This document shows positions 5,481 to 8,373 of a stretch of DNA of 8,373 nt, piece after piece. The notes under the pieces are model-generated. The model worked only from the letters and a program-made list of their open reading frames with translations, was not told the origin of the DNA and made no database searches. The position numbers and the translations under genes are program-made. Every line of letters starts with the position of its first letter. Within the stretch, counting starts at the first letter, position 1. The stretch spans positions 1 to 8,373 of the forward strand of contig MHYB01000055.1 of the NCBI GenBank assembly GCA_001824635.1, read 5' to 3'. This DNA comes from Planctomycetes bacterium GWF2_50_10. GTDB taxonomy: Bacteria > Planctomycetota > Phycisphaerae > Sedimentisphaerales > GWF2-50-10.

Positions 5481-6560
5481 ATGGCAAAAAGATCTGTAAT
5501 ACCGTTTGGTCCCCAGCACCCCGTCCTCCCCGAACCTCTCCAGCTAAAGCTGGTCATGGAGGATGAAAAAGTCGTCGAAGCTATCCCCGCCATCGGCTAC
5601 GTCCATCGCGGCCTCGAACGCCTCGCACAGGAAAAAGATTACCAGCAGGTAACCTACCTCGCCGAGCGCGTCTGCGGCATATGCTCCTTCATCCACTCCC
5701 TCACCTTCTGCCAGGGCATTGAAGAGCTTATGAACGTTACCGTCCCAGACAGGGCAAAATTCCTTCGCGTAATGTGGAGCGAAATGCACCGAATGCACTC
5801 GCATCTCCTCTGGCTTGGCCTCACAGCAGACGCCTTCGGTTTCGAATCCCTCTTCATGCAGGGCATGCGAACCCGCGAAACAATACTCCAGCTAATGGAA
5901 TCAACCGCCGGCGCCCGCATCATGCTCGGCACCTGCACCGTCGGCGGCGTCCGTCGTGATATCGAAAGCTCAGCCTTTGGCGAAATAAACACAGCCCTCG
6001 ATTCCGTCGCACGCGATCTCGACCAGATGGCCCCGACGATCCTCAATGATTATTCAGTCCGCGAACGCCTCGTCGGTGTCGGCACGATAACCGCCCAGCA
6101 GGCATTCGAAACCGGCGCTGTCGGCCCAGTGGCAAAAGCCTGCGGATTCGCACGCGATTTCCGCACCACAGGCTACGCAGCATATGGCCAGCTCGATTTC
6201 AAACCCGTAACAGAAACAGCAGGCGACTGCTTCGCACGCACACAGGTCCGCTTCGCCGAGCTTTACCAGAGTGTAGACCTCATCCGCCAGTGCATGGCCA
6301 AAATGCCCGCTGGCCCCATCGCCGTGCCCGTAAAAGGCAACCCCGATGGCGAAATAATAGCACGAACAGAACAGCCCCGCGGCGAAGTCATCTACTATAT
6401 CAAGGGCAACGGCACAAAGAACCTCGAACGCCTGCGTATCCGCACACCCACCTTCGCCAACATCCCAGCCCTGCTAAAAATGCTGCCCGGCTGCCAGCTA
6501 ACCGATGTACCTGTAATTATCTTGACCATTGATCCTTGTATCAGTTGTACGGAGCGATAA
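5481..6560 (+). CDS. echE: Ech hydrogenase subunit E, [NiFe] catalytic large subunit (NuoD-like)
   Basis: This 359-residue catalytic subunit holds the Ni-Fe(CN)2CO site where protons are reduced to H2. Both ligand pairs are present: RVCGICSFIHS (63-73, Cys65 and Cys68, with His72) and DPCISCTER (351-359, Cys353 and Cys356). Their presence separates it from NuoD, which has lost these cysteines. Other family stretches are FGPQHPVLPEPLQL (9-22), GYVHRGLERLA (39-49) and WSEMHRMHSHLLWLG (99-113). The protein ends immediately after the DPCxxC motif with Arg359, so there is no C-terminal peptide to be removed by a maturation protease, as I recall for EchE and CooH of other organisms. The start is the ATG at 5481, two bases after the echD stop, matching the family N terminus. 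An upstream in-frame ATG at 5427 lies within echD and would add an unrelated 18-residue peptide. Only a weak GAG is seen as a ribosome site. Confidence 0.96.
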   Translation: MAKRSVIPFGPQHPVLPEPLQLKLVMEDEKVVEAIPAIGYVHRGLERLAQEKDYQQVTYLAERVCGICSFIHSLTFCQGIEELMNVTVPDRAKFLRVMWSEMHRMHSHLLWLGLTADAFGFESLFMQGMRTRETILQLMESTAGARIMLGTCTVGGVRRDIESSAFGEINTALDSVARDLDQMAPTILNDYSVRERLVGVGTITAQQAFETGAVGPVAKACGFARDFRTTGYAAYGQLDFKPVTETAGDCFARTQVRFAELYQSVDLIRQCMAKMPAGPIAVPVKGNPDGEIIARTEQPRGEVIYYIKGNGTKNLERLRIRTPTFANIPALLKMLPGCQLTDVPVIILTIDPCISCTER

Positions 6561-6856
6561 TGCGTATCTTCACATTCGTAAATAACGTTTGGCAAAATAT
6601 AACCTCCAGGCCCGCGACAAGGCTCTACCCCTTCACCCCGCGCACGCCCATAGCCGGCGCCCGCGGCCACCTGCAGATCGACGCCGACACCTGCATCTAC
6701 TGCGGCATCTGCCAGAAACGCTGCCCCTCAAACGCGCTAGCCGTAACCCGCGAACCCAAAACCTGGACCCTCGACCCATACAAGTGCATCGTCTGCTCCT
6801 ACTGCGTAGAAGCCTGCCCCAAAAAATGCCTCTCCATGAACCCCGCGCATAAATAA
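6560..6856 (+). CDS. echF: Ech hydrogenase subunit F, 2x[4Fe-4S] ferredoxin-like subunit (NuoI-like)
   Basis: This 98-residue polyferredoxin subunit carries electrons between soluble ferredoxin and the EchC cluster. Two complete cluster motifs are visible: CIYCGICQKRCP (45-56) and CIVCSYCVEACP (76-87), each CxxCxxCxxxCP. The N-terminal stretch PATRLYPFTPR (18-28), then GARGHLQID (33-41), is the conserved lead-in found in NuoI/HycF/EchF proteins that docks the subunit on the membrane arm. I chose the ATG at 6560, which overlaps the echE stop (TAATG) and has GGAG at 6551-6554. It is the last gene of the operon. No intrinsic terminator with a T-run follows; the next structures are a small AT-rich hairpin and the repeat element at 6925-7013. 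Confidence 0.95.
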   Translation: MRIFTFVNNVWQNITSRPATRLYPFTPRTPIAGARGHLQIDADTCIYCGICQKRCPSNALAVTREPKTWTLDPYKCIVCSYCVEACPKKCLSMNPAHK

Positions 6857-6924
6857 ACACCACCCCCGCATGTGAGAGCGTTTTGAATCAAACATTTCCG
6901 TAACATTTTAGCCAAATGTAGCAA

Positions 6925-7013
6925 AGCCCTCGTAGAGGGCGACAGTTTAATAGCCCCAGGCGTGAGCCTGGGGAAAAAGCGGCACAAAAACTTAAAAGGC
7001 CCTGTAAGGGGCG
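6925..7013. repeat. Three-hairpin REP-like element, copy 2
   Basis: It has the same layout and orientation as the element at 875-963. First hairpin: GCCCTC/GAGGGC (6926-6931 and 6935-6940, GTA loop). Second: an 8-bp perfect stem CCCCAGGC/GCCTGGGG (6954-6961 and 6966-6973) with a GTGA tetraloop. Third: GCCCT paired with GGGGC (6999-7003 and 7008-7012, one T-G wobble). Each small hairpin ends in GGGCGA, as the 950-964 copy does. It lies just after echF. The stems contain compensating changes relative to copy 1, which argues that the folded form is what is conserved. Confidence 0.7.
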
Positions 7014-7082
7014 ACACAAGCACTCGTCCATACCGCACCAGAAACCGTGCGCTTATGAACATCAAGACTTACATATTATCTG

Positions 7083-7182
7083 AGCGAAGCGAAGAACCTT
7101 TCTAAATAGTGATCGTGCAGCGATCTACCTTCAATTCCCATAAACACTTGCACTTTTTGCACTCTTGCACTCTCGCTTCGCT
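7083..7182. repeat. Inverted repeat AGCGAAGCGA / TCGCTTCGCT
   Basis: AGCGAAGCGA (7083-7092) and TCGCTTCGCT (7173-7182) are perfect 10-bp inverted repeats bounding 100 bp. The left arm is part of GAGCGAAGCGAAG (7082-7094), which occurs also in the loop of the first repeat element (910-922). The right arm reaches into the stop codon of the acetyltransferase gene. A GATCG/CGATC hairpin lies inside. It may be a 3'-end structure or a remnant of the repeat family. Confidence 0.45.
7148..7171. repeat. Three TTGCACT heptamers in tandem
   Basis: TTGCACT starts at 7148, 7157 and 7165, with one- or two-base gaps. The tract lies ten bases past the end of the acetyltransferase gene and inside the 7083-7182 inverted repeat. 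It is too short and irregular for a CRISPR; slippage expansion or a repeat-family tail are possible. Confidence 0.5.
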
Positions 7183-8191
7183 AATTCATCCTCAGCTTAT
7201 AATTATGCCCTCTCTGCGATCCCCACAAAAATTTATACTTTTCATCCCCCCTAAGAAAATCGAACGTCCTTATACCCGATTTCATACAATGCTCCAGCAC
7301 ATGCAGCAGCGCAACGTTGCCCGGGCTGAACTTGGCAAAATCAGGCTCAAACCCTCCCATATAGCTGTAAAAAACGCCCCTCGCGATAAAACCATAGATT
7401 ATCGCAGCCGTACGACCGCCCGCGGTAAGCCGGAAAAGACCCAGCAATTCCTGCTCTGCAAGCTCCTTGGCAGCGCGTAAATGAAATGCCCTCAATTTTT
7501 CACATTCCATGCCGCCTGCCAAATTGCGCATCGCCCTGCTTGCGTTGTGCAAAAGAAAAAATTCCTCCATCCATTCATCAACGTCACCGAGATCAGCCTT
7601 TTCAAACTCCACCTTGCCCAATGATTCAAGCATCCGAACCGATTTAAAAAGCTTGCGTCTGTGCACCGCGTCCATATACCCCAGTACACTTTGGCGGCCC
7701 AGTGATACATCAACAAACGGGCACACATGCAGTTTGCCCATATCGATCTCAACATAATCCGACAAGCTCTCAACCAGCACTGACCGTGGACTTATATCCG
7801 AAAGATCACATTTGTCCCAAAGTCGCTGGTGCGTGATCAGGTATTCGTAAATAATTTCGACCACATCCTCCTCGAACGCGTCCTCAGCCAGTATATCGTT
7901 ATAATCCGTTATGCCTGTACCGATGAATTTCACTACCTTTATACCGTTTTCGTTCTCAATATAAAAAGGCGCAAGCCCAACAAGCCTGGAATCATGATGT
8001 ATCGCAAGTGTTAATATCTTGCCGGGCGCAAAATGCTTCCACCAGTTCCAAAGCCACGCCGGTGTCTGGAAAGGCCCCGCCCGCTCGCACCGCTCCCAAA
8101 GCTTTCGCCATTGCGGCTGGATCGATTCCAATGCCCAGTCGCTTGTAATTTCCTCAAGGTATATCATCTGCGATGATGACAGCATTTTCAC
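7181..8191 (-). CDS. CelD/BcsL-type GNAT acetyltransferase (Acetyltransf_6), probably acting in polysaccharide synthesis
   Basis: This 336-residue cytoplasmic protein has the layout of the CelD/BcsL (BioF2-like, FemAB-related) acetyltransferases found in cellulose and exopolysaccharide gene clusters. An N-terminal half contains FQTPAWLWNWWKHF (41-54) and LVGLAPFYIE (70-79). A C-terminal GNAT fold contains HRRKLFKSVRMLE (177-189), the central FFLLHNASR (211-219) and SPGNVALLHVLEH (289-301). It closes with FDFLRGDEKYKFLWG (310-324), the strongest family signature. The start is a GTG at 8191 with GGGGGGA seven bases upstream; an ATG two codons later (8185) is also possible. It overlaps the end of the glycosyltransferase gene by 38 bases, so the two are translationally coupled and probably modify the same surface glycan. 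The acceptor sugar or peptide cannot be told from sequence. Confidence 0.85.
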   Translation of the reverse strand: MKMLSSSQMIYLEEITSDWALESIQPQWRKLWERCERAGPFQTPAWLWNWWKHFAPGKILTLAIHHDSRLVGLAPFYIENENGIKVVKFIGTGITDYNDILAEDAFEEDVVEIIYEYLITHQRLWDKCDLSDISPRSVLVESLSDYVEIDMGKLHVCPFVDVSLGRQSVLGYMDAVHRRKLFKSVRMLESLGKVEFEKADLGDVDEWMEEFFLLHNASRAMRNLAGGMECEKLRAFHLRAAKELAEQELLGLFRLTAGGRTAAIIYGFIARGVFYSYMGGFEPDFAKFSPGNVALLHVLEHCMKSGIRTFDFLRGDEKYKFLWGSQRGHNYKLRMN

Positions 8192-8373
8192 TTGATTGTC
8201 CCCCCGCTTGTTTTTTCTGCCGCTTTACTATGTTTTCATAAAGCCCGACATATTCCGCCGCCATCCTGTCCAGACTAAAACGAGCTTTCGCAAGTTCGAT
8301 ACACGCGCGCGGATCGATATCCTCACAGATCATGATGGCCCTTGCCATTTCGTATTCATCCCCGACGATATAC
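8154..8373 (-). CDS. C-terminal end of a glycosyltransferase, GT4-like (5' part outside window)
   Basis: The frame enters from the right edge and gives 72 residues before the TGA at 8154-8156. The visible part, VGDEYEMARAIM, then DPRACIELAKARFSLDRMAAEYVGLYENIV, is the usual end of GT-B, family-4-like glycosyltransferases: a nucleotide-sugar-domain end followed by the 'RFSldrMaxxYxxLY' helix. A polar tail (KRQKKQAGGQSS and beyond) follows. An internal ATG at 8348 is not a real start because the frame stays open upstream with family-like sequence. It lies directly upstream of, and overlaps, the acetyltransferase gene. The catalytic motifs are not in view, so the sugar and acceptor are unknown. 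Confidence 0.75.
   Translation of the reverse strand, partial: YIVGDEYEMARAIMICEDIDPRACIELAKARFSLDRMAAEYVGLYENIVKRQKKQAGGQSSENAVIIADDIP

Larger units (their letters stand above)
6857..7180. other. Gene-free region between echF and the convergent acetyltransferase gene
   Basis: About 320 bases with no credible coding frame on either strand. It holds an AT-rich hairpin with arms ACATTT (6903-6908) and AAATGT (6914-6919), the second three-hairpin repeat element (6925-7013), a GATCG/CGATC hairpin (7111-7125), a 10-bp inverted repeat pair (7083-7092 and 7173-7182) and three TTGCACT heptamers (7148-7171). No canonical intrinsic terminator is visible for either converging transcript. Confidence 0.8.

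Noticed and set aside
5654..6046. 130-residue minus-strand open frame inside echE, and similar antisense frames in echA, echB and echC
   Set aside because: They are shadows produced by the strong codon bias of the ech genes, with no domain-like sequence and no ribosome sites.
1802..6856. Reading the operon as respiratory complex I (nuo)
   Set aside because: The large subunit has both CxxC pairs for Ni-Fe binding, there are only six subunits, and there are no NADH-module genes.
1802..6856. Reading the operon as CO-dependent (Coo) or formate-linked (Hyc/Hyf) hydrogenase
   Set aside because: EchA is 634 residues, not the giant CooM; the NuoC-like and large subunits are separate, not fused as in HycE; and no CO dehydrogenase or formate dehydrogenase gene is nearby.
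6633..6863. Arginine/cysteine-rich minus-strand frame opposite echF
   Set aside because: It is the complement of the ferredoxin cysteine motifs and proline-rich codons; nothing supports expression.
6954..6973. Strong GC hairpin as the ech terminator
   Set aside because: It is followed by AAAAAG on the plus strand and not by a T-run, and its neighbours match the repeat element at 875-963, so it is better explained as part of that repeat.

Overview
The window carries one complete six-gene operon for a membrane-bound, ferredoxin-linked [NiFe] hydrogenase of the Ech type (echABCDEF, about 1802-6856, plus strand). Unrelated minus-strand genes lie on both sides. The organism looks like a strictly anaerobic or fermentative bacterium. 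My best guess is Planctomycetota (Phycisphaerae / Sedimentisphaerales-like), based on moderate GC, the style of the intergenic repeats (TTCGAATT/GGATTTCGAG-type palindromes and AGCCCTGAAAGGGC-type hairpins) and the CelD-like acetyltransferase next to a glycosyltransferase. That assignment is inference; no rRNA or other phylogenetic marker is present.

Left flank (1-1801): a partial minus-strand flavoprotein of the CoA-disulfide reductase / NADH oxidase family (1-819) lies downstream of a small ArsR-family repressor gene (979-1308). A three-hairpin repeat element (875-963) separates them. The arsR gene has a clear promoter (TTGACA-N16-TATATT, minus strand), and a repeated GACATATCT motif overlaps its -35 box. 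The gene-free stretch up to echA holds a weak terminator-like hairpin, a 137-bp imperfect palindrome, a nested inverted repeat and a weak candidate ech promoter.

Centre (1802-6856): the genes follow the canonical Ech order. EchA is a NuoL/M/N-like antiporter subunit, EchB is NuoH-like, EchC is the NuoB-like small subunit, EchD is NuoC-like, EchE is the [NiFe] large subunit and EchF is a 2x[4Fe-4S] ferredoxin subunit. Four of the five junctions are within 2 bases or overlap (ATGA, TAATG, TGA-T-ATG, TAATG), so the operon is tightly coupled. EchE has both cysteine pairs of a NiFe site, which makes this a hydrogenase and not complex I. By family knowledge the complex would oxidise reduced ferredoxin, reduce protons to H2 and pump ions, or run in reverse. 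No maturation (hyp) gene, electron-donating enzyme or endopeptidase gene is in view.

Right flank (6857-8373): a gene-free stretch contains a second, related three-hairpin element, a GAGCGAAGCGAAG inverted repeat and three TTGCACT heptamers. It is followed on the minus strand by a CelD/BcsL-type acetyltransferase (7181-8191), which overlaps the 3' end of a group-4-like glycosyltransferase that enters from the right edge. These two probably belong to an exopolysaccharide or cell-surface glycan operon.

I did not find a clearly undescribed system. The most interesting leftovers are the repeat elements that bracket the ech operon, the structured region upstream of echA, and the cysteine-rich ArsR paired with a thiol-redox flavoprotein.
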